64,000 nt of DNA from Drosophila persimilis. Taxonomy: Eukaryota > Arthropoda > Insecta > Diptera > Drosophilidae. Location: assembly GCF_003286085.1 (NCBI RefSeq), contig NW_020825312.1, forward strand, positions 6,448,001-6,512,000, written 5' to 3'. Both the position numbers and the translations under genes were made by a program. A model generated the notes under the pieces. That model was given only the letters and a program-made list of their open reading frames with translations. It had not been told where the DNA came from and did not search any database. Positions 10,999 through 24,400 of the stretch are shown in pieces. The number at the start of each line of letters is the position of its first letter. The first letter of the stretch is position 1.

Positions 10999-13900
10999 TG
11001 AGAGAAGGGTATCAGGGGGCGAGGCGATAAGAAACTTTCAACAGATAAGACCCGAAAAAGTCAAAGAATTTGCTTTTGAAATTACTTTCACATGTTCCCC
11101 CCTTCCCTACCTCTCTACCTCCCTCCATCAGAAAGTGCTTTTGAGCAGGGGAACGCGCGGAATGGAATGTCAGGGAAGAACAGAGACGAGAGGAATGATC
11201 TACATTCAGACGGTGCGGCGGTGACTACAAAAAGTTATTTATATAAGAAATAAAATAAACAGAAATTATTATTATGGAATATCGAACCGTGACTTTTGCT
11301 CTCATTCTCTCTTCTGTGCCTCACCCCTCTCTGCATCCGTGTTCAGTGGCATTCTCTCTGTTACCCATTAACCGTACCAGGGGGGTATAACATGTATAAC
11401 AGATTTTGTGGAAGTTCAAGGATCCCCAAAAAGACGAGACGGAACGGAATATCCCTTAGTTTTCCTGATAAAACACAATCCAAAATCGGGTAACAAAAAA
11501 GAGGAAGATCCATTTATGAGAGGCATCTCCATAGTCGTGACCCCACTTGATACTTGATTTTCTGCTGCGGGGATTCCTTTCATTGTTTCTGCTGCCCCGT
11601 GCGGCTGCCCCGTACGGCTGCCCCGTACGGCTGCTGCTGCTGCAGCTTTTGCAAAAACATAAAAATTCCATTAAAATGTCAAGTGACAGTTTCAGGCATT
11701 CCCATTCCATGCCATTCCATTCCCCTTTCTGCCCCCCACACACACACACAGCTCCATGGCACAGCCACAGCCTAGGCTCCTCCTTCTACCCCTTCCCTCC
11801 CCCTGCCCATCATCTGTAGGGATATTCTGGGCTTTCTTTTCTTTTTGGTGTCTCTGGAATTTGCATTCCATTTCCAAAATTGAGGAATCAAAACCCAATT
11901 TGTGGACCGACAGTGGCAGCAAAATATGAAATGCTTTCAATTTCTGTTGCACAAAAATGACACTGCCACAAAATGCAGCAACAGAAGCTGGTATTTAAGC
12001 CAATTAGAGAAGTGGGAGTGGTTGTCTCGGGAAATCTAATTGGAAGGCAGGAAGGAAGGCTACTCCTCTCACCCCCTCCCCATCCCCTCACAAAGGCTCC
12101 CAGGAAGGCGGTAGGGTTTGAGTTTGGGCTTTTCTTTTTGTTATTTTATCTTCAGTTTAGAGATAAAATGTTGTAGAAATACTTTTTAGAGAACCAACCA
12201 TATTTCTACATATGTATCTATTAGATCATTATTTTATCTTAAGATCAAAGAGAAACGGAGAGATTTTTTGTTTGATTGAAAATTGTTGCCATTTTTCCAG
12301 CAAGGGATCTTCAGGTTTATAGCTTTTGTCATATACAAATATTATGAAAGTGTTAAATAAAAAATATTAAAATTCTCTTTGTCTGTTTTTTAATGATTTT
12401 TATTAAATCTATTTATTTCAAATTAAAATTAACAATAAATAGAATTGAATATAAAAATGGAAGTTTTCAATCCATATTCATATTTTCATTGAATATTTTT
12501 CCCGTATAGCTGTAGCATCTTCCGTGATAATTCTTGAAGGCCCATTATTATTTAGGTATTATTTAAGAAGTCTGGCATGAATATTTCTGGGGGGAAATAT
12601 TCTGCATATGTCCGGACATTTCTGATCTGACGAAAATGGAATGAAATATTCCCATTTTCCAAGTTCTTTGGTGAATCTTCTGGTTATCTATAAATTTCGA
12701 ATTTCCAAGGTTTTCGGCTAGGTTCTCCTCGCCAGCATCCCTATCCCTATCCCTAACCCTATCCCTGTCCCCATATCCTGCACAGCCCCTTCTTTCAATC
12801 AATATCAGTTCCTGTGTGCCGCGCGGGAAGCAACGTTGCCAAACTTCACTGAAATGTAAAATGTGTGTGTGAGGGGTTTTTTTTTTGCGTATTTCTTATT
12901 TTGGTTTTGCCTTTTTGGTTCACGTTTTACGCTTGTTTTCTTATGCCTTTTCCTTATTCTGGAAAAGTAAAAATCAATATGCGGCCTGCGATTGCATTTA
13001 AATGAAAAAACAACGACAACAACAGAAAGAAAGAAAGAAAGAAAGACAGCAACAGCGGCAGCAGAAGCAACAAAATAAAAGGCAAATAACAGACAAATAA
13101 ATAAAATATAAAGAAAAAAACAGAAAAAAACCATGGCCAGGGGCACAGCACACAGTCGTTGCTGATGGAGGAGGGGGAGGGGGCCGAGGGGAGGGGAGTG
13201 GAGTGGAGCGACTTATGTGTGTGTGTCTGCCGCTGCCGCTGCCTCTGCCGCCAGCCAAAGAACCGGTCCAACAAGAAATTCTACGTGCGGCCCAAAAGAA
13301 GAAGAAACACAAAAACAGAAGAACAAAAAACGAAAAAAAAAAACCAGTAAAAAGGCAAAAGAAGGTTTATCAAAAGGGCTATCGACTAGTGGTTACCCCG
13401 TAAAATAATCAGCAGAAATTACTTCTAAAAGATCAAAAATTTCTGAATGAACGGGCGGGGATATTTTTAAAACATTTAGGAAAAACCCAATCAAAAGTGG
13501 AATGAAACATCAATGAAAATTGATGTTAAATAAGGATAAAGTATTTTCGGAACCAAAACTCTATTCAAAATATTATATTTTATATGTAATCCGTAAAATT
13601 TATAGGCCCGTATGAGCCATAGATTATCAAATATTGAGATACATATTCCGATGATTTTTGGAAAACTGTGGGTTCCCCCGACCGGACTTTCCTTCTTCCA
13701 TTTGTCAGGTATAGAACATGGATTCCGATCCGCTTGAAAGCAGGATCCAACAGGAGCATTACATCCACAAAAAACCCCCTGATTTCCTCATTTGAAATTT
13801 CAAAATATAATTTCATTACATCATATTTTTTATATTATTATATTATGTATGGGATCGGTAGAACTCTTTTTGAAATCAAATTAAAATAATTCCACTATAA

Positions 13901-16900
13901 TTCTATTAAAACCCTACGATATATACGATCTATTCCAAAGTAAAGGCCACGTAAACCCGTATATATAAATATATATTTTCTTTCAAATAGAAAAAGATAC
14001 GAGACAAAGAAATGGGGGGAATAAACGGCACTACGAACGTCAGAGAGAGAGAGAGAAGAAAAAGTAATATTTGCATAATTTAAATGCTAATTAGCGGCGG
14101 GAAACGGATAAAAGCAGGGCCAAAAGAAGGTCTAAATAAATACAAATAAAAATATTCAAAAAAAAACAAAAACGCACAAAAAATGTATGGAAATATATGC
14201 TGTATAGAGAGAGAGAGAGACGAAAGAGAACTTGAAATATCACAGCAGATCAGAGGAGAGGAGAGGAGAGGGGGGGACTAGATATTTTTGGCGCCACGAT
14301 GGGGGCACGAGTTCAGTTCAGAAAAAAAAATAAAGCGAAATGGAAATTAGATTGGGATCCATCTCCTCTGTAGGGAATGGAATGTGGAATGGAATGTAAT
14401 AGAACTTTCGAAGAGCGAGAATCTAAAGAATCCCAGGGGGAAAAAGGGGAAAGAGTTCCCCATTTATGTAGAAGGCCTCCCATCGCCCAATCTCAAGGGT
14501 ATTTCACAGGGTATCCTATTTCATTCCAAAATTGATGTTAAATTCATTTCAATGATTGAGGATTTAGTCGTATAATATCCCTAAAAATATCCTCAAAGAT
14601 AACAGAAGAACATCGCGAAATAATCTAGTCGAAAAGAGTCCAAGGAATCCTTAGAATCCCATCCGAAAAACAGGATTTACTGTGAGATCCTATGGGAAAC
14701 CACATATGATTCGAACTATTCGAAAATACTTTGGAATTGCATATAATTCAAAGGATCACTTGGATAAACTTGGATACAAAATAGGATCCCACACTCACGG
14801 GATTAACTAAATGAAACGATTTCATCGATTTGTTGGGAATCTGTATAGGCCTTCGTTTTGGCTTTAAATTGGGATCTTATGTTTTACCCATAAAAATGTT
14901 TTAGCACTTGTTGAAGTGTCCTTCTTTCAGTTGTTGGTCGTCCTTTCAAATGCGGATGTGATTTTAATTTATTGTTAATTGAGAGATTTTCAACTTTTCC
15001 ACTTTTCCACGTCCAAACACTTTGAAGTTCACTTTCGAACTGAAAATGCAATGGAAAGTGCTCCTCGATTGAGGCCGCCTCCGTTGAATCCCTATCCATC
15101 CACGAATCCACGAATGACATCTATCACATTTCGTGAGCCGATGATTGCACGAACCACCCACCACTGGTACCTGCGTGAGCCGATGATTGCACCACCCATC
15201 CACCCATCTAGAAGCTCCTTTCTCCACGCTCCCGCAACGGGAACACAGGAGCGGAACGATATCCTTTACCCTCCTCCTGGCAACCTTCTATCCGCCTATG
15301 ACCTGATCCCCTGCCTTCCCCCTACTATACGATGATGCTCCAATGCCACACACACACACATATAGAAAATTCTGCATCAAAATCCCAAGCAAAGAATGTG
15401 TGTGGGGGGGGGCTTTGCATATTAATGTTGCATAAAAAACACACGACGCGGCTCATAATCCCATTAACGACTTAAGGATTAAGGAAATATGCACTTGCAA
15501 CGCGTGCGTGTGCGTGTGTGTGTGTGCGTGTGAGTGTCTGGCATTAGACGTCAAAGGAGAAATATATACCGTACGCTTTTTAAAGGACAAACCGCCACAA
15601 GAAGGATGGATGGATGGATGATGTCTAAAAACAGAACTCGAAAGCCTCTTACTCTTAAATCAACTGCAGATACGATACGGAGAGTATTCCTGAAGATCTG
15701 CAATCAGATTTGAAATCACAAAATTTCGAGTGAGTGGGCCCAAAGGGGTTTGTGGAGTACAATTGAAGAATTCCAACTTTCATCCTTCAGGATCGAGGAA
15801 GAGAACCTTACAGCTGTATATATTCCTCACGATTTTCATCGAATTTCCATAACAGTTTATGGAATTATATGAAGAATATCCTTGAGAAACAATCCCATCT
15901 CCCCATGAACTGCAAAGGCGAATGTTTCAACGGATGTATCTGAATTTACAATCCATCTCTCCTAGAAAATTTCATTCATTATGCTCTGACAAATTTATTT
16001 TCCAACATTAGCTTGGATAAACTTTATTTTTCAAAGATCTAAGCGATACAAAAGATCAATAAATGAATGAAATGAGTCGTTCTAAATCTCAAAGTACCCA
16101 AGAAATTCCAGGTCCAATAGCCCTCAAAAATGTGCAATTTGGGGATTTTTTCGTTTTCTTTAAACGTTTTCTTTACTTACCAAGAGAAAAAAAGGAACGG
16201 TTACTGGAGGAGTGTCCTGAAGGAAGCAGTGCGCGAGTGTGTCCCTGGGCGTCGTTGACAAAAATCCACACGATTGAAAAATCCTTTCAATTGTTTTTTT
16301 TGTTACGATTTTCGCAATATTTTCACGAATTTTTGGCACGAAATTTGCATTAAATTTTGTTTTTTTTTCGTTGGGGAAAAACAGAAAAAAAATACTTGAA
16401 AAAAATTAGATACACCTTTTTTTTGTTTGTGTGGATTTAAAATCCCTTCCGATGGGGCGTGGGATCGGTCTCTGTTTCTGGGGCGTGTCCGGACCCAAAA
16501 GAAAATAAAAGAAATTATATACTTTTGTTGTGTTACCCCCCAAAACCCCTTTGCACTGTCTGCTGCGCTTTCCTTTCAATTTTATTTCAACGAAAAATCA
16601 AAAATCAACGAAAAAATTTAAGAATTGGAACGCAGACACATACACGCACACAGTTGCAGTGTTAGACAGAGAAAGAGAGAGAGAGAGAACCAGATAGGCG
16701 AGGCAGGGCGCGGCGAGCGGGGGATATATAGAAATTTCAACATCTTTTGGTTTTCAGATTGCAAGAGAGAGCGAGAGAGGGGGAACGAGCGAGCGAGCAT
16801 TAGATTGCATTTTGGCAAAAAAAAAAAACTAAAAAAAATTATTTTGCGCGACGCAATTTTTTTCTTTGAATTTTTCGTTTTCTTGCTTTTTGTATTTGCA

Positions 16901-18667
16901 AACGCACACACAAACACAAACGAAACACACATACACACACACACACACACACATGCACGAGTGCGCGAGGGGTATAAAGTGTGGGTGGGTGGGGGGTGGA
17001 TGGCTGCAGAGCAGAGCAAACTTTAACTAGGTTTTTTTTTCATCCGTTTTGCGTTTTGCTTTTGCTGCAGCAGCACGCTTTTTCTTCTTATTTTTCTGAG
17101 CTGCACTTTTACCTCTTTTTTTGTTGTTGCTTCTTATCTTTAGATTCTTGATAAATTTTCGTATATTTGCAACGTTTTTTTTCTTCTTTTATTTTGACTC
17201 TTATCTTTTTTTGGAGCACAAATGAACGTTGTACAAAAATTTTCTTTCACATTGCTCTGCGCCGCCGAACGAACACACCCGAGTTTTTTTTAGGCCTTTC
17301 AAACACAGAGCGCGACGCGACGCGACACGGCAGCGGCGAACGGGACACAGTCAACGACGTCGACAGCGACGGCAGCGGCAGCGACAGCGGCGGCGACGCT
17401 AGCGCTGCTGCTGCTGCGTGCGAACATTGGTTCTTAAAGGGGGCGGGGGCTTACACAAAAAAGATCGCCTCTAAGCCGTTTGCGGCGGCTTTTCGCTGAT
17501 TTGGTTTTTCTCTTTTGCTTTGAATAAAAAAAACCTTAAATTTTATATTTATTATTTGAAGTATTATTATTAATTTCCACACACAGAGAAACAGGGTGAG
17601 AGAGAGAGAGAGCGGCGCTGGCGCTGCTGCCTCAATAGCTGTTGCCCACTTCTGCTTGAATGTTGCTGTAAACCGTTCACATGTTGCTAGCAAACGTACT
17701 GCCGGGAATGTCAAAAGAGGTATGGACAACAGTTAAAACGGCACAGAGAAATACAACGCATGCAAGCTCGGCTCACCTCTTATCCTTAACATACCATGCC
17801 TTTTATGTTATCCTGAAAATGTTGCTGGGTTTTACCCTCGCTGTCCATACCTGTCCACCACACATAACACATTTGGATGTTCGAGCTCGTTCAGCCGGTT
17901 TGATCAAACCGCAAGAGATGTGGCCGGCCGGCCGCAGTCATGTTGCTGAACATCCGACTCATGTTCTTAAGGCACCTAAAATGTTGCCGGAAGGCTTAGG
18001 CACCTAAAGGTTCGATGGTGTCTTCGAACCCAGCCACAAATTTTAAGAGAGGTGTCGTTCAATTTGAGAGACTTTTTTACGACCAATGCAATCTTTTAAA
18101 TTTTCTGCGACTCTCTTTAAATACAAATCGAATCGATAGTTAGCGCCAAAAGTCAATAACAAAAACGGGTCTATATATGTAAGTCTATTTTCTAAATTTG
18201 CTAAAGGTTAAATAATTTAACCAACTGACAAAAAATGTTTTTAACTTTGATGTGAAACCCTGTACATCGACTAAATCGGGGCATGTTTTCCTCTATTATT
18301 ATCTCCTATAGGGAAGATGATTCATCATAAAAGTTCTAGTGTATCGCTAGTCTATCGGTTTCTATCGTTTTCTATTTCGTCTGAGTTCGAAGACAACCCA
18401 ACGTGGCTGTGTGGCTCTAACGGTACGGATGGTTGTTCGATGTTGGACACTACACACTGGCGTCTTTTAATATTATAGTATGAAAGAATGTAATAGAAGA
18501 AATTAATAAACGGTGAAGGGGATGATAGCTAAAGCTTAGGGATGGGGTTTTATCACTTCTCAATCATTTACAGTCCCCTCCCACAATATTGCGGCTGGCC
18601 TTTGCTAATTTGTATTTTTTGCAGTGAAAGTGAAACACATGTTGCGAAGAGGTTGGTGGGGGAGACA

Positions 18668-18692
18668 ACGGCACGGCACGGCACGGCACGGC
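18668..18692. repeat. (GGCAC)n short tandem repeat
   Basis: About five copies of a GGCAC pentamer stand in the non-coding region upstream of the MADF gene. They are GC-rich against AT-rich surroundings. Confidence 0.75.
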
Positions 18693-18993
18693 AGAGGCCT
18701 GCGCCTGGGCTTGGGTTTGATCTCAAATCAGTTGCATGTTGGATGTTTGCAGCGAACTTGTTGGCTCAAACATATTGCTGGCCCGCTTTATTCTGTGCTG
18801 TGCGAAAATGCGCTAATGTTTCATGTCTATTAATATTGTCTTCCCTTGCCCCCCTCTTCCACCATAATGCCACACCACACCACATGCCGTACATCATACA
18901 AAACTATGGGCCGGCCGGCAGAGACGAATGGCCTCATTGCTTTTTGCCGCTTCGCTTGCAACCATTTCTAAACGTGTTCGTGCTCGCTGCAAC

Positions 18994-19119
18994 GTTGCCA
19001 AACTTCAGTGCAAAAAATACCCAAAAACGAAACAAGAGTAGGCGAGAGGGAGAGAGAGAGAGACAGCCATCGCACATGTTCGAAGCCAACTGACGCCGCT
19101 GGCACTGAAGTTTGGCAAC
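18994..19119. promoter_or_regulatory. Perfect 18-bp inverted pair of the GGCAAC motif upstream of the MADF gene
   Basis: GTTGCCAAACTTCAGTGC at 18,994-19,011 and its exact reverse complement GCACTGAAGTTTGGCAAC at 19,102-19,119 flank 90 bp of sequence. They lie 240-365 bp upstream of the MADF gene's ATG. Closely related single copies are found at 7,321-7,336 and 12,831-12,856. The GGCAAC core matches the Drosophila promoter motif 8 class. A role in the MADF gene promoter is plausible from position but not proven; the spacer could also be the arm-to-arm loop of a small fold-back element. Confidence 0.5.
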
Positions 19120-19358
19120 AGGGCACACCATTCGTTCCGTTTGCCTCCGTGGTTTATTCTTGTTCAGAAATGACAAAATTTAAAACGAAAAATGGAATTA
19201 AGAGCAAGCAAATGTTAGCCAAAGAATAGACAGAATTGAGTTACAGTTACAGCCGGGGACCAAGGGCGCTACAGCAGCAGGATGACAGAACAGCAGAGCA
19301 AATCGGCAAATGGCGGCGAATACACAGTGCATGACACCATTCCTTCTCATTCGCAGTC

Positions 19359-21234
19359 ATGCCGCATCAGTTGTCGGCGAGCAACGAAACCGAAACCGTC
19401 GCAGCAATGCTCAGTCCGGGGGCCAGCAGCAGCGAAATGATAAACAATACCTCAGCGTCTACGGGCATTTTGTACGATGAGAAGGAGGTAATGGAGGAGT
19501 TCATCAGCTGCTATCGCCACTTTGCGGCCCTGTGGGACAGCAGCAGCAGCGACTACTTGTCCAAGACGAAAAAGGAGCCCGGCTACAAGGAGCTGCTCAA
19601 GATACTGCGTCGCATCAACGGGGACTGCACTGTGCAGGATGTCAAGCGGAAGATCAATTCGCTGCGCTGCTGCTATCGCAGGGAGCTCAAAAAGGTGCAG
19701 TCCTCCAAATACAACTATCGCCCACGGCTCTGGTGGTTCAATCAAATGGAATTCCTGAAGCCCGTACTAAATATTGGCTCGCCGCCGCGGGCCAACAACA
19801 ACGACGGCCACCACATGGACGATAGCCTCGACGAAACGAGCATAAATGTGAGTAGCGCTACTGAGGACGGTAGTGAAGTGGAATGGGTATGGGGAGGGGT
19901 TATGGGCGATGACGGTGCTTCTCACACAAGTTTGACAGCAACGCGGCTTCGTTGTACGACAGTCGTACGACAGCAAGAGGAAGCGGACGACGACGCCGAC
20001 ATGCAGCACAACAGCAGCAGAAGCACGATATTGGACATGGAGCATTGGCAAAAGTTCTTCCGGCTCTACCGTGGCATGCCCCAGCTATGGATGACGAAGA
20101 GCAAGGGCTATCGGAATCGCTTGCTGAGGGAGCAGTCCTATCAGCGGCTGCTCGATTGCATGCGCAGCATCGATCCCACCGCCAACATACACACGCTCAA
20201 GCGGAAGATCAACAACTTTCGCACCTCGTACCGGCGTGAGCTGCGCAAGGTGTACTCCTCGGATAACAATTATGTGCCCACACTGTGGTACTTCAAGGAG
20301 CTCGACTTTCTGTGCGAGTTTGAGACGGGGGAGCTGCAGTTGGAGATGGGGCTGGATGGCGATTTACCGCAACTCAAGTCGCTGGAGACGGAACAAGGAC
20401 TAGCACCAGAGCCTGACCTGGAGGATATCATATCCTTGTCAATGCAAGAAATGCAAGCCGATTTCATCGATGAGTCGGAAATTGAACACTATCGCTATGT
20501 CACGGAGGAAAAGGTGAAGATGGGTTCTGTAATTCTGTAGTTCTGTAGTCCAGTTTTATACCTCTGTGGCGGCAACTGTACTAAAATTAAAGTATTCTGT
20601 TTCCCTTTTCTCTTTTGGATCTCGCTTGCAGGATGAAGACATGTTTGCCGAGGCCTTTGACACCGAAACGGATGCCTTGGGCGACCTCGAACCGGAACCA
20701 GACCAAGGGCAAGAAATGATAGCCGCCGACCAGACGCCCATCATGCGGGTACCGTCGACCCTCAAAACAGAGGAGCATAGCCAAAGCCATAGCCGTGACT
20801 ACCAGACCCTGTCACCGCAATCGATGACATCGAATGCAAATGGATTATACTCCTCCTGTCCGCCAAAGCACCGACATGGAGCTGGTTCTGGTTCCGGGAG
20901 ACACCCACTGCCGGCCGGAGGGATGCTGGAGCGGGCTGGGCGCCCCGTGCGTCGACGCAGCAGCACGAGCCACGATGACGAGTACTTTCAGTTCGTGGAC
21001 GGAGAGCCGAGCAGCGCGAAGCAGCGCCGCGTGGAGAGCAGCTACGATCATGCGGAGAGCGAATGCGTGCTGATCGGGAAGCGGATGGCGGCCCACTTCC
21101 GGAACATGCGTCCGGACCAGCGGCTCTTCGCCGAGCGGATCATCAGCGAGGTCCTCGTCTACGGGCGAATGAATCAACTCTCAATGCGGGCACGATTTGT
21201 GCCCAATGTCAAGGACGGTGCTGCATCGCCCTAA
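19359..21234 (+). CDS. Double-MADF, BESS-motif DNA-binding protein
   Basis: The gene has three coding exons: 19,359-19,847, 19,974-20,513 and 20,632-21,234, all joined in phase 0. The first intron (126 nt, GTGAGTAG to TACGACAG) is a multiple of three without a stop, so retention would add 42 residues: 543 aa if spliced, 585 if retained. The second intron (118 nt) has donor AAAAG/GTGAAG and acceptor CGCTTGCAG. MADF domain 1 covers about residues 45-136 (YKELLKILRRINGD, VKRKINSLRCCYRRELKKV, LWWFNQMEFL). MADF domain 2 follows with the same layout (YQRLLDCMRSIDP, LKRKINNFRTSYRRELRKV, LWYFKELDFL). Acidic and Ser-rich linkers follow, and a BESS-like C-terminus reads DQRLFAERIISEVLVYG. MADF proteins are Myb/SANT-like factors that bind DNA; BESS mediates protein interaction. 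Expected location is the nucleus. The start ATG follows an acceptor-like TTCTCATTCGCAG, so a 5' UTR intron may end at 19,356. Confidence 0.88.
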
Positions 21235-21404
21235 GACAGGTGGTGTCGGTCACTCGTGGCCGGTGGAGGAGGCAGTGCTGCCAATTAGAGGTGTGGCAGC
21301 GGCAGCATAAGATGACAAAGAGAGTGCCAGGAAGAAGAACCGACAAAAGTGGCGCTAACAATCTGGCTTTGATAAATAGTTGTAACATATGTATACATAC
21401 AGAT

Positions 21405-21410
21405 AATAAA
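21405..21410 (+). terminator. Polyadenylation signal AATAAA of the MADF gene
   Basis: A canonical AATAAA lies 171 bp after the MADF gene stop codon at 21,234, in AT-rich sequence. It is the first consensus signal after the stop, so the 3' UTR is probably about 190-200 nt. Confidence 0.6.
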
Positions 21411-24400
21411 TTATGCATTATCCAAATGACATTATCCGACTACCTGCTGACGTAAAGAAATGTATCAAATCCGCGCCCACCTTGACTGTGCGCAAGCGAC
21501 GTTTTTGTCGCCTGCCATTCTCTTCTGGCGGCAGGGAAACCAAAAGGTTCAGCCAAACTGGAAACGGCAAAGCAAAGTCGCGAAAGGGAGCGAGTGAGAG
21601 GGCGAGACATAGACATAGACAAGGGCAATGGAGACGGCAACGGCAACGGCGACGGGCGAAAGAGAAGTGAACTGCAAAAGAACTGTATAACCAGAACCGG
21701 TTTTTATTCATTTTCAATTTGAGTGAGCGGTTCCTCCTTGGGCTCTCCCGCTCCCTGTCTATTCTGCTGCCGACGACTGCGATTCTTTTTCCTTGCGTTT
21801 GCTTTCTTTGCCGTTTTTTCTGTTTTTGCTGCTGTCGCGTCGTCGCCAGTTGGCACAGTCAGCGGCAGAGGCAAAGGCAGAGCAGAGCACACTGCTTGCT
21901 GAGCCCGGTTTTGTGTCTCTTTCTCCCCCCTTTGACTGCAGATTCGCGTTTCCTCGCTGTGCCAGAAATTCTCTTCTCGCTTGATACTCTTTAGCAGATG
22001 AGAGTATGCTCATTTTCAGTGTGCTATATTAAAATTTAAAAACATAACCTGAAGAGAACAGCTTTGAGGGCTTTTGTATTTCACAAGATATTTAAGAGAA
22101 AATACATATAATTTTACAAGCCAGTGCCGAGGCGAATTTGATAACAGTCGGATGATATACGGGAACACTGATATCCAAGGGTATATCAAGCGTCGACGAC
22201 CCCTCAAGGAGCTGGCATCCTCATCTGGTTTGTTGTTGTTGTTGTTTTGTTCTGTTTTCCCTTTGCTTTAGTAACTTTAATTTGTTGGCATTGCCATTGC
22301 CGTTTCGGGGTCCGTTATGCTGGCAGCAGCGACGAGACCCGACCCCGTGCCCCGCACAAAGACGAACCCTTTACATTGCTCTATTATCGCTGGGGTCTTG
22401 GTTTGGTTTGGTTAGGTCGTGTTTCTTTTGCTTTTGCTTCTTTGTTTTTCGTGTGCTTTTTCGTTATTCGTTTTGGGTATCAGCGCGCAAGGTGGGTGAA
22501 CGGAAAGGGGTGGGGTGTGTGTCTTAGGGGAGACAGATCTGAGTCTGAGTCAGCCCGAAATACGGGTATATTTCAGTTTGTGGAACTTGATCAGAATGGA
22601 ATGGTTCGTTGGATTCGTTTGGCCGCTACACCTTTGTTTTTGTCTCTGTTCTGCTTTAAGCTGATATTACAGGAATTTGTATGGGGGGGGAAAAGTGCAC
22701 AAAATTATGAAACACACCATCTGTAGTTCCGACAGTAGAAAGAGCGATCATACATACATACATGTCTCTAGATTGAATATAAAAAAAGCTTCGAAAAAAC
22801 AAAGTCCCATCCAGCGACATTTCACTGTACTCCAACGAATTTGAGAAGTTATTTGGAAGAGGTGCGGCCGCACATTCCCCTAGGATTACAGTTTCTTGCA
22901 TTTGGGATTCTTTGTTTTCGCTTTTATTTCTGCCAATCTGTTTTGCCTGCCACATGTGGCACTCGCACACTCACTCTCCTGATCTGTTGTTGTTTCTGTT
23001 CTGTTCTGTTCTGCTCTTTCTGCTGTCATGGTCTTTAATTTTCATCCTCATCCTCCGTCACTTCTCTGTTAAGTTTTACTGTTGGCGATGCTGCAGCTCC
23101 ACTCCACTCCACCCCCTTCCATCCAGCAGCAGGTCATTAATAACATTGTTGCCCCATAGTGTGGGGGGAGGTCGCCTATCCCCTATCCTCCGTCCCTCCG
23201 TTATCCCCCGCGTTCCTGTCCCTGTCCCTGTCCTTCCAGCATTATTTTTGCCTTGCTCTGAATTTTTACTGCTGGTGGCCTTTGGATCTTTTCCCTTTCC
23301 TTTGCCTTGTCATTCCACATCTTTATCGCTCGTTGCTTCTCACTCATTTCATAGCCGTTCGGTTGTCTTTTTTGTTGCTCTTTTCTTTTTGTTTGAAATT
23401 GCTCCCGCAAGGGTCCTTATGCAAAGTTCAAAAATAAAATGTCCATTATCGGACTCCTATATCACACAAAAGAAAACTTTAAGAGCCCGAAATCTATATT
23501 ATTTCCAAGACATCAAGTATAATGTCCATATCTATCAAGCGGCGCAAGCGATACCTATCGAACCGAAGCTTTTTCTAGGGAAAAACGAAGCGACCGAGAG
23601 GCGCTGCCGCATGACAACCGAACCCGGCTGCAGTTCACTTCCCATCATTTTTGTCCATAATTAAACCATCGATACAGTTATGATTCCACGTAAAACACAC
23701 TTTTTTGGTATGAAAAAACTACTAAAAATTAAAACTCTAAAACTGTAGACTATAGATAAAGATTTGATCGATCTGAGAAGGGTATCTAGGCTTTGGGTGT
23801 GTCCCAGAGATTAGATTTTCATTCTTATAGATGTTATTTCTAGTTGGAGACGACAAACAAGCAAAATGTTTAGTCAATTTACAGGCCTGTTGTAGGGCCT
23901 TCCATCACTCTTTCTCAATCCTATATACATGTATGTATCTACATATAATACATATGTACATATGTATGCATCTGTTTTTTGTGCTTGCTGTCACTGGGAA
24001 TGGGGGGACGGGACTGGACAGAGTCTTAGTTCTGCTTTTGACATGCCACAAAAAGTTACACCCCGCCTGGTGCAGCCCCTAGAGCAGTCTAATTCTTACC
24101 CAAAACCCATGTGGAACGGAACCCCCTGCCAAAACCACAATAATCCATTCCAATCCCACTGTGTGTGTGCCTGTGCCTGTTCCTGTGTGGCTGTGAGTAC
24201 GAAATGGCAAAACAAGGTCAAGTGTAGGGAGCAAAATTTGTTTGAGTGCACGGTTGTGTGTGTGTGTCGTCTCTCCAGAGGGTGTTTCCAACTCCCCAAG
24301 CATTCTGCGTTCTGGAAACATACGAACATATCTTAAATATTACATACGAGTTGTGTACATTAGATTTTCAATAAATTTATGGCGTACAAATAGCATTTTG

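Larger units (their letters stand above)
5494..18980. other. Gene-poor stretch with microsatellites and promoter-like motifs
   Basis: No supportable protein gene is visible over about 13.5 kb. It contains many short (GA)n, (CA)n, (TC)n and GAAA tracts, for example (GA)n near 6,650-6,672 and 10,969-10,995, (TAA)n at 8,998-9,019, (CA)n near 10,075-10,098 and (AC)n near 16,925-16,951. It also holds scattered GGCAAC motifs and a GC-rich block at 17,290-17,450. It is probably the long first intron or upstream intergenic region of the minus-strand glutamine-rich gene and the upstream region of the MADF gene. A 96-codon frame at 16,063-16,353 (+) is noted but not supported by any domain or splice context. 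Confidence 0.5.

Noticed and set aside
12737-12775. CCCTAT repeats resembling telomeric DNA
   Set aside because: Only a few imperfect units; an ordinary short tandem repeat, and Drosophila telomeres do not use such repeats.
16063-16353. 96-codon plus-strand frame (starts MNEMSRSKSQSTQE)
   Set aside because: It is AT-rich with Phe/Leu runs from T tracts and has no domain and no flanking splice sites; I could not support it as a gene.
22247-23664. Plus-strand frames of 160-250 codons rich in Phe, Leu and Ser
   Set aside because: Pyrimidine-rich DNA gives such hydrophobic frames; there is no start context, domain or conserved pattern.
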